Shown here: positions 34,686-43,741 of the stretch, in pieces
Position numbering within the stretch: position 1 is the stretch's first letter
Layout: each line of letters starts with the position of its first letter
Assembly: GCF_003382565.3 (NCBI RefSeq)
Contig: NZ_CP086253.1
Span: 558,001-622,000 of the forward strand
DNA length: 64,000 bases
Direction of reading: 5' to 3'
Source: Pectobacterium aquaticum
GTDB taxonomy: Bacteria; Pseudomonadota; Gammaproteobacteria; Enterobacterales; Enterobacteriaceae
The notes under the pieces: generated by a model
What the model saw: the letters and a program-made list of their open reading frames with translations, nothing else
Told to the model about the DNA's origin: nothing
The model's database searches: none
Made by a program: the position numbers and the translations under genes

Positions 34686-36470
34686 ATGAGTAACTCTGGA
34701 AACAACACCGGATACATCGTTGTTATCGAAGAAAAACAATATGACCTTACCAAAGTCCCTCCTTTTAATGACCCCATTGTTCAACGAGAGAAAAAATCAG
34801 TACTCGGGCAATTAAGTCTTAACGACATTACCCAGAATCTGGACCTTTCCGTCGAACTGTTTTATGTCGCTTATCATGGTGTTGCGGGCGCAAAAGGCGG
34901 TTCGTTGCAGGCAGAAATCGCCAGACTGCAAAGCCGACTGGCGATGTTATGTAATGAATGCATTATCACCATGACAACGTTCCAGAGCGAAACGCAGAAT
35001 ATTATTGAATTACTGCAACAATGTTACCGTTGGTTGACGAAAGGACAGGAAAAACTGGCATTCAAAAAACTGGCGCACTGTAAAGAATCTTCAAGTGCTA
35101 TGTCAGTAAAAGCCATATTGTTGGCCCAACAGTTCAAAGCATTGCAGGTCGATTCCACCAAAGCCAAATCAAACACCATTCTGGAAGAAGCCAGTGAAAA
35201 TGATCGACTGCTAGCCGCACAGAAAGCCGAACGAGAAACCATCGCCAAACAAAAAGCGCAAGAAGCCAATCAGCAAGCGCTATTAGAAGATATTGCCACC
35301 ACTCAGGCGTTGTATGAAGACGCCAAAAGCCGAGAGGCGGAAGAGTCAACCAAAGCCTTGGTGTTGGGAATCGTCGGCGCTGTCACCAGCGCAATCGGCG
35401 CGGGGCTGGGGGCCTATTCTGCCGCAAAAAATCCGGTAGCAGCGATTATGAATAAGGCCGGCTCATCCATTGACGATAATGCACAAATCAAAGCCGCACA
35501 GTCTAGTATGGACAGTGCTAAACAAGAATTTGATAAGGCTCAGAAAAAATATACTGAGGCTGCAGATCAACTGGCGGCCCAGCAGAATATTGTTAATAAC
35601 CTGAAAGACGAACTTGATGTACTAAACACCGCTCTGGCCAATCTGGAAAAAGACAGCGGCGCCAAACCGGAAGATATCACTGCCTTGCGGGTAAAACGCG
35701 ACGACAAAGAAACGGAACATAGCACTGCAGCAGCAAAACTGCCTGAGTTGACAAAAACCGCCAAATCTCTGGAAAAAGAGGCAAAAGACAGCAGCAAAAC
35801 TTATGCTGCGGCGGGAGCCGCGCTGACCAACCTTGCTGCATCAACCAGCAAGATGGCCGAAACGGCAGCATCAACGGAAAACTCAGTCCGTGAAGAAAGA
35901 ATCAATCTACTCAACAAACAGCTTGAACTACAGAAAGAAAAGCGTGCCTCACTGGTTGCGCTGGCTGAATATGCAGAAAGCCTGAAAAACCTCAAAGTCG
36001 AACAAGGTAACTCCACGCTTTCAGTGAATTCTCTGCACAGCGCGATAGATGCTTTGGGCAAAGTCATCGGCACGCTGACCAACGCCAGCCTGTTTTGGGA
36101 CCAAATGTCACAATATTGCGACCGGATGACCAGCAGCGGATTTCAGCGTGATCTGGAAGATCTCAAGGAAATGGATCTCGAAACCCGTCTGGAAGAATAT
36201 CAGGATCCAAATTTTATGAAATCGTTCTTCCTCTATCTATGCCAATGGGTGGCGGTAAATGGTTTGTCGGGAGATTACCTCCTAGCCGCCACCGACGCGC
36301 AGAAAAAAGCGGTCCAATATTTGAGTGAATCCCCGACGATCCAAGAGGCCATGCGCAAAGCGCCAGAGCTAGCCAAAAATCTTGCACTCATTGTACAAAA
36401 CAATCTGCTTGCGTCCCGTAACCAGAGCATCGAGTTGGAACAACAACGAGCCATCCTTATTGCGCAATAA
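34686..36470 (+). CDS. Long coiled-coil protein with central hydrophobic segment, putative pore-forming toxin component A
   Basis: 594 residues, not recognised by family. No signal peptide. Long helical, Ala/Gln/Glu/Lys-rich stretches (about 70-220, 260-460 and onwards) flank one Gly/Ala-rich hydrophobic segment at about 223-247 (LVLGIVGAVTSAIGAGLGAY). A soluble helical bundle with one buried hydrophobic hairpin is the architecture of ClyA-type alpha pore-forming toxins (ClyA, Hbl/Nhe, AhlB, XaxA/YaxA). ATG 34686 chosen for its AAGGAG site; the open frame to 34629 lacks one. It is 15 bp before the partner gene, which has the same kind of leader. Alternative: a structural coiled-coil or phage-tail-related protein. 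Confidence 0.75.
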   Translation: MSNSGNNTGYIVVIEEKQYDLTKVPPFNDPIVQREKKSVLGQLSLNDITQNLDLSVELFYVAYHGVAGAKGGSLQAEIARLQSRLAMLCNECIITMTTFQSETQNIIELLQQCYRWLTKGQEKLAFKKLAHCKESSSAMSVKAILLAQQFKALQVDSTKAKSNTILEEASENDRLLAAQKAERETIAKQKAQEANQQALLEDIATTQALYEDAKSREAEESTKALVLGIVGAVTSAIGAGLGAYSAAKNPVAAIMNKAGSSIDDNAQIKAAQSSMDSAKQEFDKAQKKYTEAADQLAAQQNIVNNLKDELDVLNTALANLEKDSGAKPEDITALRVKRDDKETEHSTAAAKLPELTKTAKSLEKEAKDSSKTYAAAGAALTNLAASTSKMAETAASTENSVREERINLLNKQLELQKEKRASLVALAEYAESLKNLKVEQGNSTLSVNSLHSAIDALGKVIGTLTNASLFWDQMSQYCDRMTSSGFQRDLEDLKEMDLETRLEEYQDPNFMKSFFLYLCQWVAVNGLSGDYLLAATDAQKKAVQYLSESPTIQEAMRKAPELAKNLALIVQNNLLASRNQSIELEQQRAILIAQ

Positions 36471-36485
36471 CAAGGAGTCATCGAG

Positions 36486-37463
36486 ATGAATAATCAAATA
36501 CAGTTCTATGCGAAAAACGAGTTGCAACCTACCTCAGACGAATTCAAAAAGGTGGTCGCGAGTTTAACTGAAGCTGCCAGTCATCTGCATAATCAGCGCA
36601 AGGAGGAAGCCATAGCGGTGGTCACTGCAATGACGGATGACGTGACATATCTGCACACCCAGACGATACAGGGTGAGCTACTTTACAAAGAAGAGCAGAA
36701 AAAAGTGACAGAAAGGGTTGCATCAATCATTCTTCAGACCGGAAAATTAAACGAAGAGATGGTGCAAATTAACACACAGATCTCGGCTCTGGAGGTTGAT
36801 ATAAAAAAAGGGGATGTGAATATACAAGAACTCCAGCAGCATTTGGACAATCTGTCACATAACCTGAGTAACTCGGAACGAGAACGGAACGAACATCAAC
36901 GACAGCTTGATCGCCTCAATGACAGTTCAGTTGGCAGCATCTTCGCATCGATTTTTAGTCTTGGCCTCGATCGCGCTTTTCTGGGCATCAAGTCGCTGGT
37001 CGATCAAGACGCCGCGCGCATCAGTATTCTGCGTGATGAAATAAAGAACTATCAAAATGCGTTGAGAGAAGACGAAAACAAGCTGAGAGTCGCCAGAGAT
37101 TTGCAAGTGAAGCTACATGAACAACAAAAGCACCACGAAAGCAATATAAGATACCTGGAAAAGCAAGTAGACGGACTTCGCCAGGAAGAACACAACATTC
37201 GCGCAAAATTGGCGGCATTCACTCAGATCGCGGGTTTCTATGGCAAATTGAAAGTCGTTTGCGAAAGCGTCACTGAAAACATTACCTGGATTCTGGATAT
37301 CATTGACGACCTGAACGATGACCAACCCCGGATTGTTGATATCGATGCATCGGGACTGGAGCTAGTGCCACTGAGGAGTGCACTGACTAGTCTGGACAGA
37401 CTGCTGAGCACTGACAAAGTACAGCAAACCATTGCTGCAAATGAGGCGCTGATACTCGCCTGA
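36486..37463 (+). CDS. Coiled-coil protein with central hydrophobic segment, putative pore-forming toxin component B
   Basis: 325 residues. Two long coiled-coil regions (about 40-140 and 175-260, for example QHLDNLSHNLSNSERERNEH) flank a hydrophobic segment at about 147-172 (SSVGSIFASIFSLGLDRAFL). No signal peptide and no enzyme motif. AAGGAGTCATCGAG leader, 15 bp after component A; a strong terminator follows at 37569-37599, so the two genes form one transcription unit. Two unlike coiled-coil proteins with one hydrophobic element each, made together, is how binary alpha-pore toxins such as XaxAB/YaxAB are built; these two are not clear homologues by eye. Confidence 0.75.
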   Translation: MNNQIQFYAKNELQPTSDEFKKVVASLTEAASHLHNQRKEEAIAVVTAMTDDVTYLHTQTIQGELLYKEEQKKVTERVASIILQTGKLNEEMVQINTQISALEVDIKKGDVNIQELQQHLDNLSHNLSNSERERNEHQRQLDRLNDSSVGSIFASIFSLGLDRAFLGIKSLVDQDAARISILRDEIKNYQNALREDENKLRVARDLQVKLHEQQKHHESNIRYLEKQVDGLRQEEHNIRAKLAAFTQIAGFYGKLKVVCESVTENITWILDIIDDLNDDQPRIVDIDASGLELVPLRSALTSLDRLLSTDKVQQTIAANEALILA

Positions 37464-38006
37464 TTGATAGAGCCAAAATGGTGAAGACGGAAGACAAAGG
37501 TTCCCTGCACCTTGTCAATACTTCTGTGTTACTGCTTTCACAGCATCACAGATGGCTTTTGGATAGAGAAAACGCCTTGAGTGCATCTCAAGGCGTTTTA
37601 GCATTTACGGTTAATTTATAGTGCGCTACTAAAATAATAAGCATCCAAATATTTCACATTATCTAAAATAAAATCACAGCCTATCGTGCAGTATTCAACG
37701 GAATTTCAGCGTTCGGTTCGTGAGTCATACGATTAGCCTCTCCTTAAAGATTTCGTCATCGTGGATTGCTTCCTAATAGCTGATGCGCATCAGTGGGGAC
37801 TTCAATCAATGGTAGTGATAAAAACCGACACCACCACTGAGTTTTAAGGAAAAACCTTATGCAATAGCGAACGTAAGAGCTTTCCGCATATATATTTTTA
37901 TGGAATTGAAAATCAATTTTTATTCTTTTACATGCATAAGCCCGCCCTCTAGAGTAGCGAAAAGACCGCCGTGTATGGCCTCATGTCATCGTAAAGGACA
38001 CAGGGA
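37464..38006. promoter_or_regulatory. Terminator of toxin-like operon and promoter region of ABC importer
   Basis: 543 bp. Left: strong hairpin at 37569-37599. Middle: a 15-codon minus-strand ORF (37681-37728) with an AAGGAG leader, not supported otherwise. Right: a 14-bp perfect palindrome CTGATGCGCATCAG (37780-37793), about 214 bp before the importer gene, a possible operator. Confidence 0.5.
37569..37599 (+). terminator. Strong hairpin terminator after toxin-like operon
   Basis: Perfect 13-bp stem (37569-37581 with 37587-37599), 5-base loop, with A run on the left arm and TTTT on the right, so it can work in either direction. About 105 bp after the component B stop. Confidence 0.8.
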
Positions 38007-39620
38007 ATGGAAAAAAATCACCCGCAAGTTACGACTCTCGCCGCAGGGTTACTCACGCTGCTTTTCGCACTCAATCCCGGTGCTTACGCTGCACAAAGCG
38101 GTGAAAAACCGGTATCAGGTGGTATTCTGAACGTAGGTCTGGGTAGCGATACGCCGATCATCGACCCGCACATTACGGCCTATGGCGTAACGGCGCTGAT
38201 TGCACGTAACGTGGTGGATTCACTGGTAGGACAGGCGGAAGATAACCGTTTTACGCCTTGGCTGGCGGAAAGCTGGAAAATTAACGACAACAACACCGAG
38301 TACACCTTCCACCTGCGCAAGGACGTGACGTTCAGCGACGGCACCAAGCTGGATGCGGAAGCGGTGAAATACAACATCGAGCGTATTCTCGATCCGAAAA
38401 CCACCTCCAGCTACGCGAAATCACTGTTAGGTCCTATCGACAAGATCTCAACGCCGGATGACTATACGATTGTGCTCCACTACAGCTCACCGTTTGCGGC
38501 GCTGTTACAGGGCCTGAGCCTGCCATATCTGGGCATTCAATCGCCGACGTACCTGAAGAAAACACCAAACACCAGCACCACCGTGGTGGGTTCCGGTCCG
38601 TTTATTCTTGATTCCTTTGTGAAAGGCAGCGGCAGCAAGCTGACGAAGCGCCCTGATTACAACTGGGGACCGGGTTATGCCAAGCACACTGGCCCAGCCT
38701 ATCTGGATGGTCTGGTGTTCAAATATCTGCCAGAAGCGTCGGTTCGCCTTGGCGCGCTGAGCAGCGGCCAGATTCAGGCCATTGACGCCGTGCCGCCTGC
38801 CAATTTCCCGACGGTGAAGCGCAATCCAAAGCTGGAAGTGATTACCTATGAGAACCCGGGCGTTAACCGCGTACTCTATCTGAATACCACCAAAGGTCCT
38901 TTCCAGGATGTCGCGGTGCGTAAGGCATTCCAGAGCGCGGTAGATACCAATGCGGCAGTGAAAGTTGCCTTCTTCGGCACACTGAAAGCCGCCGATAACG
39001 TTCTCGGCCCCGCCACGCTGTACTACGATCCGAGCGTTGCCTCCCGCTGGGGCTTTGATGTGAAAAAAGCCAACGAACTGTTGGATAACGCAGGCTGGAA
39101 ACAGAAAGACGACGAAGGCTTCCGTACTAAAGAGGGCAAGCGTCTGAGTGTCAGCTTCGTTTATGCTTCAACCAACGTTGAAGCCGCAGATGTCGCGCTG
39201 TTCCAGGCGGTGCAATATCAGGTGAAGCAGGCAGGCTTCGAAGTCAAACTGACGCCAGTCGATGCGGGTGAATTCACCACGCGCACCAATGCCAACGAGT
39301 ACGATATCGCTTCTAACTTCTTCGTGCGTGCAGAACCCGATATTTTGCGTACCGTGTTCGATTCGGCCTATGCGCCACCGAACGGTAACGGCTTTACTCG
39401 CATCAGCGTGCTGGACGGTAAACTGAGAAAAGCCATTGGCGCGGGTGACGCGGAACGTAAACAGCTCTATAGCGAAATACAGCGTGAGGTCATCGATCAG
39501 GCGTATGTTGTTCCGCTGTATATTCCTGCCTACCAACTCGGCCTGTCCAAACAGGTACAGGGCATAGGCTGGGCCACCAACGCAAAACCGAACTTCTATG
39601 ATGTCTGGATTAAACCTTAA
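38007..39620 (+). CDS. Peptide-type ABC transporter substrate-binding protein (family 5)
   Basis: 537 residues, size of DppA/OppA proteins. Signal peptide about 1-28 ending LNPGAYA; the SBP family-5 signature lies around AVKYNIERILDP and YTFHLRKDVTFSDGTKLDAEAV. Binds the substrate in the periplasm; the ligand could be a peptide, an opine, or a metal complex and cannot be read from the sequence. First gene of a four-gene importer operon; the permease start overlaps its 3' end. Confidence 0.93.
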   Translation: MEKNHPQVTTLAAGLLTLLFALNPGAYAAQSGEKPVSGGILNVGLGSDTPIIDPHITAYGVTALIARNVVDSLVGQAEDNRFTPWLAESWKINDNNTEYTFHLRKDVTFSDGTKLDAEAVKYNIERILDPKTTSSYAKSLLGPIDKISTPDDYTIVLHYSSPFAALLQGLSLPYLGIQSPTYLKKTPNTSTTVVGSGPFILDSFVKGSGSKLTKRPDYNWGPGYAKHTGPAYLDGLVFKYLPEASVRLGALSSGQIQAIDAVPPANFPTVKRNPKLEVITYENPGVNRVLYLNTTKGPFQDVAVRKAFQSAVDTNAAVKVAFFGTLKAADNVLGPATLYYDPSVASRWGFDVKKANELLDNAGWKQKDDEGFRTKEGKRLSVSFVYASTNVEAADVALFQAVQYQVKQAGFEVKLTPVDAGEFTTRTNANEYDIASNFFVRAEPDILRTVFDSAYAPPNGNGFTRISVLDGKLRKAIGAGDAERKQLYSEIQREVIDQAYVVPLYIPAYQLGLSKQVQGIGWATNAKPNFYDVWIKP

Positions 39621-40557
39621 TCTGTACGCGATAGGTAAACGTCTTTTCACCATTCTGGCTGTGCTCTGGGGCGCAGCCACATTGACGTTTATTGCCGTCA
39701 AACTGATCCCCGGCGATCCCGTCGCTATTCTCAGCGGCGGCGATAACGTGGTGGATGAAGCCTATCGCGCCGTACTCATCAAACAATTTGGGCTCGATCA
39801 GCCGCTGTGGGTGCAATATCTGCGCTACTGTGGACAGGCGCTACAGGGCGATTTTGGCGTCAGCTATCTCTATCGTCTGCCAGTTGGCAGCGTGATTAGT
39901 GATGCGATGCATGAAACCCTGCCGCTGGCGCTCGGTGGCCTGATTCTGGCTCTGCTCCTTGCCATCACCAGCGCACTGCTGACCGCAGGTCGCTATGGTG
40001 TAATGCGTACCACCGTGTCCTGGCTGGAACTCACGCTGCTTAGCACGCCGGTTTACTGGATTGGGATCGTCCTGTTGAGCCTGTTCAGCTTTCGCCTGCA
40101 ATGGTTTCCTGTCACTGGCAACGACGGTTTTATGTCGCTGGTGTTACCGGTTATCACTCTGGGCTTGCCGATTGCCGCGATTCTGAGTCAGGTACTGCGC
40201 GACGGTCTGGAAGATGCGCTCTCCCAGCCGTTCTCGCTCACTGTACGCACGCGCGGCGTCAGCGAAATCCGGCTGCGTTTCCGTCACGGTTTGCGCCACG
40301 CGGCGCTGGCCGCCTCAACGCTGACTGGCACGCTGCTGGCAAGCGTACTCGGCGGATCCGTGCTGACCGAAACTGTATTTGGCCGCGCGGGTATCGGGCA
40401 GGTCACGCTGAGTGCGATTGAAAACCGCGACATGCCGCTGGTGCTCGGCGTCGTCATGCTGTCCGCATTCCTGTTCGTCGTCATCAATTTGCTGGTGGAT
40501 GCGCTGTATCTCCTCATCGATCCCCGCTTACGCAAGAAGGCGAGCGCCCATGAGTAG
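39601..40557 (+). CDS. ABC transporter permease, DppB/OppB type
   Basis: About 318 residues with six membrane segments. N-terminal RLFTILAVLWGAATLTFIAVKLIPGDPV is typical of DppB proteins; the permease loop that contacts the ATPase is near TVRTRGVSEIRLRFRHGLRHA. Start is uncertain (ATG 39598 or 39601), inside the last codons of the binding-protein gene, which means coupled translation. Confidence 0.92.
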   Translation: MSGLNLNLYAIGKRLFTILAVLWGAATLTFIAVKLIPGDPVAILSGGDNVVDEAYRAVLIKQFGLDQPLWVQYLRYCGQALQGDFGVSYLYRLPVGSVISDAMHETLPLALGGLILALLLAITSALLTAGRYGVMRTTVSWLELTLLSTPVYWIGIVLLSLFSFRLQWFPVTGNDGFMSLVLPVITLGLPIAAILSQVLRDGLEDALSQPFSLTVRTRGVSEIRLRFRHGLRHAALAASTLTGTLLASVLGGSVLTETVFGRAGIGQVTLSAIENRDMPLVLGVVMLSAFLFVVINLLVDALYLLIDPRLRKKASAHE

Positions 40558-41416
40558 TGAACCAATGCCCTTCACGCAGACGCCATCAAGAAAAACCTAT
40601 CGCAGCCCGTGGCTGAGCACGGCGACGCTGCTGCCTGCTGCTGTCGTTTTCCTGCTGGCGCTGGCGGTCTTTTTCCCCTCGCTGTTTACCAGCCGCACCG
40701 CCGATGAAATGGATATGGGGGCGGTATTCCAGTCGCCGAATAGCACTTACTGGTTTGGCACCGATCAACTGGGGCGCGACATTTTTTCCCGCATCGTTCA
40801 CGGCACCTCGCTGTCGCTGGGTATTGGCGTCGGCGCGATGCTGATCGCCTGCTTCGGCGGCGTGCTGTTTGGTACGCTCTCGGTGCTCGCACCGCTGCGT
40901 ATCCGTCAGGTTCTGGTACGCCTGCTGGACATCATGCTGGCGTTTCCCGATCTGCTGCTGGCGCTGCTGGTGATCGCCGTACTAGGACGTGGCCCGGAAA
41001 ACACCATGCTGGCCGTCGGTCTGGCGGGGATTGCGGGTTATGCGCGTTTGATCCGTTCTCAGGTGTTGCAAGTCAGGCTATCCGGCTACGTTGAGCATGC
41101 GATTGCGCTGGGCGAGCACCCGCTGTATATCGTTTTTCGCCATATCATTCCCAATACGCTACGCCCGCTGTTGATTGTCGCCACCATTGGCGTCGGTCAT
41201 GCGGTCCTGTCTGCCTCAGCGCTGAGCTTTTTGGGATTGGGCGTCGTTCCGCCGACTGCCGAATGGGGCGCGCTACTGGCCGATGGACGCAACTTCCTTG
41301 ATATCGCACCGTGGGTCAGCCTGCTGCCCGCCAGCGTTGTGGCGCTGTCGGTGATTTCCATCACGCTGCTGGGGCGTCGTTTACAGGCTATTTTGGCAAA
41401 AGGAGAGGCACGATGA
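40550..41416 (+). CDS. ABC transporter permease, DppC/OppC type
   Basis: 288 residues, second permease. Hallmarks: FGTDQLGRDIFSRIVHGTSLSLGIG and the EAA-like loop YVEHAIALGEHPLYIVFRHIIPN, ending SFLGLGVVPPTAEWGALLADG. Start overlaps the DppB-type stop by 8 bp and its own stop overlaps the ATPase start (ATGA). Confidence 0.93.
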   Translation: MSSEPMPFTQTPSRKTYRSPWLSTATLLPAAVVFLLALAVFFPSLFTSRTADEMDMGAVFQSPNSTYWFGTDQLGRDIFSRIVHGTSLSLGIGVGAMLIACFGGVLFGTLSVLAPLRIRQVLVRLLDIMLAFPDLLLALLVIAVLGRGPENTMLAVGLAGIAGYARLIRSQVLQVRLSGYVEHAIALGEHPLYIVFRHIIPNTLRPLLIVATIGVGHAVLSASALSFLGLGVVPPTAEWGALLADGRNFLDIAPWVSLLPASVVALSVISITLLGRRLQAILAKGEAR

Positions 41417-43122
41417 GCCTGAACACACTTCCTCACTCCTCTCATTCATCTTCATATGCACCGGCGAAGACGCCGCTGCTACGTGTAGAGAACTTGAGCG
41501 TCACGTTTCCCAGCCCATCCGGCCCCATTCGTTCGGTTAAAAACCTCTCTTTTCAGGTGAATGCTGGAGAAATTCTGGCGCTGGTCGGCGAATCGGGCTC
41601 AGGGAAATCCGTCACCGCCCGCACACTGGTAGGTTTATCCGGTGAAGGCGTTGACGTACAAGCAAACGCGATTGAACTCACGCGCCATGATGGCAGCCTG
41701 TGCGATTTACGTAATCTGACCGATCGCGACTGGCGGGCAATTCGCGGTCGTGAAATCGGTTTTGTTTTGCAGGACGCGCTGGTGTCTCTCGACCCGCTGC
41801 GAAAAATAGGGCAGGAAGTCGCCGAACCGATTCTGACTCATCGCCTGTTGCCTCGTCAGCAGGTTCCCGCTCGCGTTTCCGAACTCCTGAAAAAAGCAGG
41901 CATTCCCGATCCTGAGAGTCGTGCGGCGCAGTATCCGCATGAGCTTTCCGGCGGACTGCGTCAGCGTGCACTTATCGCTTCCGCGTTGGCGGCGGGCCCA
42001 CAGCTGTTGATTGCCGATGAACCCACCACCGCGCTGGATGCCACGGTGCAAAAGCAGGTGCTGAAAGTCTTTACGGCATTGGCGCAGGCAGGGCACGGCG
42101 TTTTACTGATCACTCACGATCTTGCCGTCGTCGCAGAGGTAGCAGATCGCGTCATTGTCATGCAGCACGGCGCGCTGGTAGAAGGCGGTGAGGCGCGGCA
42201 GATCCTGTCAGCGCCGATGCATCCCTACACCCGCAAGCTGCTGGCGGCGATCCCGACCGCGTCTACCCGTGGAAAGTGGCTGGCTGGTGCTGACCCGTTA
42301 CAGAGCGGTATTGCACCGTCACCCGCTTCTTTGGCAGCCAATCACACCAACACCGACGACACCATTGCACTCACGGCGGATCGGATTGCGGTGTCGTTCA
42401 AGCGCCCTGACGGCAGCCGGATGCAGGCCGTCAATCAGGTTTCTCTCCAGATCAAGCGCGCTGAAACGCTGGGCATCGTTGGGGAATCCGGTTCGGGGAA
42501 AACCACGCTGGGCAAAGTCATTCTGGCGCTGCAAAAGCCGGACAGCGGTGAAGTCCGACTTGCGGATAATGCCTGGAGCACATTAACAGAGCGCGAACGT
42601 CGACCGCTACGCGCCCGTATTCAGACGATCACACAGGATCCGCTTAGCTCGTTCGATCCGCAATTTACCGTCGCCCAGATTCTGAATCAGCCGCTACGTT
42701 TGCGCCGCGATTTGAGCGACGATGAGAAACAGCGCCGCATTCTGACGCTGCTGGAGTATGTCGGCTTGACGCCTGACTTGCTAAGCCGCCGCCCAACGGC
42801 GATGTCCGGCGGTCAACGCCAGCGCGTCTCCATCGCACAGGCGCTGGCTTCAGAACCTGAGATTCTGATCTGCGACGAACCGGTATCGGCACTGGACGTC
42901 ACCACACAGGCGCAGGTGCTGGATTTGCTGGTGGCGTTGCAACGCCAACTGGGGCTGACGATGCTGTTCATCTCCCACGATCTGGGCGTGGTACAGCATA
43001 TGAGCCACCGCATCGCGGTCATGAAAGATGGGGATATCGTAGAAACTGGGCCGGTCGAACAGATCTTCAATCAGCCGCAGCATCCTTACACGCGCCTGCT
43101 GCTTTCAACGGTGGCGGAGTAG
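41413..43122 (+). CDS. ABC transporter double ATPase (DppD-DppF fusion)
   Basis: 569 residues with two complete nucleotide-binding domains in one chain. First: Walker A GESGSGKS near 63, signature LSGGLRQRA, Walker B LLIADEP. Second: GESGSGKT near 357, MSGGQRQRVS, ILICDEPVSALD. Replaces the two separate ATPases of dpp/opp operons. The region between (about 265-320) includes the oligopeptide-ATPase C-terminal segment HPYTRKLLAAIP, repeated at the very end as HPYTRLLLSTV. Last gene of the importer operon. Confidence 0.95.
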   Translation: MSLNTLPHSSHSSSYAPAKTPLLRVENLSVTFPSPSGPIRSVKNLSFQVNAGEILALVGESGSGKSVTARTLVGLSGEGVDVQANAIELTRHDGSLCDLRNLTDRDWRAIRGREIGFVLQDALVSLDPLRKIGQEVAEPILTHRLLPRQQVPARVSELLKKAGIPDPESRAAQYPHELSGGLRQRALIASALAAGPQLLIADEPTTALDATVQKQVLKVFTALAQAGHGVLLITHDLAVVAEVADRVIVMQHGALVEGGEARQILSAPMHPYTRKLLAAIPTASTRGKWLAGADPLQSGIAPSPASLAANHTNTDDTIALTADRIAVSFKRPDGSRMQAVNQVSLQIKRAETLGIVGESGSGKTTLGKVILALQKPDSGEVRLADNAWSTLTERERRPLRARIQTITQDPLSSFDPQFTVAQILNQPLRLRRDLSDDEKQRRILTLLEYVGLTPDLLSRRPTAMSGGQRQRVSIAQALASEPEILICDEPVSALDVTTQAQVLDLLVALQRQLGLTMLFISHDLGVVQHMSHRIAVMKDGDIVETGPVEQIFNQPQHPYTRLLLSTVAE

Positions 43123-43162
43123 GGGGGGTGAAGAAAGATTGAGTGGTTAAAAACGCAACGAC

Positions 43163-43172
43163 ATTGTACAAT
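43163..43172. promoter_or_regulatory. YefM-type operator palindrome
   Basis: ATTGTACAAT, a perfect 10-bp palindrome around the TGTACA core that YefM binds in E. coli, 25 bp before yefM. Another TACAA/GTACAA pair lies at the start codon. Confidence 0.6.
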
Positions 43173-43197
43173 GATAAGTACCTATCAGGAGGTACAA

Positions 43198-43449
43198 ATG
43201 CGTACAATTAGCTACAGTGAAGCCCGACAACATCTATCGGCGACCATGATGAAAACGGTCGAAGACCGTGCTCCTATTCTTATCACTCGACAGAATGGTG
43301 AAGCCTGCGTGCTCATGTCTCTGGAAGAGTATAACTCTCTAGAGGAAACCGCGTATTTACTGCGTTCACCCGCCAATGCAAAAAGACTGATGAATTCAAT
43401 CGAGAGCCTTAAGGCTGGCAATGGCGAAGAAAGAGATATCATTGAGTGA
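43198..43449 (+). CDS. yefM: Antitoxin YefM
   Basis: 83 residues. MRTISYSEARQHLSATMMKTVEDRAPILITRQNG is the YefM/Phd DNA-binding fold; the C-terminal part wraps and neutralises YoeB. AGGAGG site before ATG 43198. Its stop overlaps the GTG start of the toxin (GTGA), the usual antitoxin-first arrangement. The pair represses its own promoter. Confidence 0.95.
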   Translation: MRTISYSEARQHLSATMMKTVEDRAPILITRQNGEACVLMSLEEYNSLEETAYLLRSPANAKRLMNSIESLKAGNGEERDIIE

Positions 43450-43700
43450 AGCTAATCTGGTCAGAAGAAGCATGGGAAGACTACCTGTACTGGCAGGACA
43501 TCGATAAGCGGATGGTCAAAAAAATCAATGAATTAATAAAAGAAACGCGCAGAACACCTTTTGAGGGAAAAGGAAAACCAGAGCCACTTAAACATAATCT
43601 TGCTGGTTTCTGGTCGCGCCGTATCACCGAAGAACATCGTCTGATTTATGCCATCACCGATGACGCCATGATGATCGCTGCCTGCCGCTACCACTATTAA
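43446..43700 (+). CDS. yoeB: Toxin YoeB, ribosome-dependent mRNA endonuclease
   Basis: 84 residues, same as E. coli YoeB and very similar over its whole length. Catalytic residues visible: Glu in KINELIKE region, Arg in WSRRITEEHRL (with the His), and the C-terminal CRYHY. GTG start at 43446 overlaps the yefM stop. RelE-fold toxin that cuts mRNA at the ribosomal A site. Confidence 0.95.
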   Translation: MKLIWSEEAWEDYLYWQDIDKRMVKKINELIKETRRTPFEGKGKPEPLKHNLAGFWSRRITEEHRLIYAITDDAMMIAACRYHY

Positions 43701-43741
43701 TCCCTCATTGATTCATCTGTATTAGCTCAGATTCGAGCTAA

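Noticed and set aside
37900..38130. 76-codon ORF overlapping the binding-protein gene start
   Set aside because: Out-of-frame shadow of the signal-peptide region of the importer gene at 38007.
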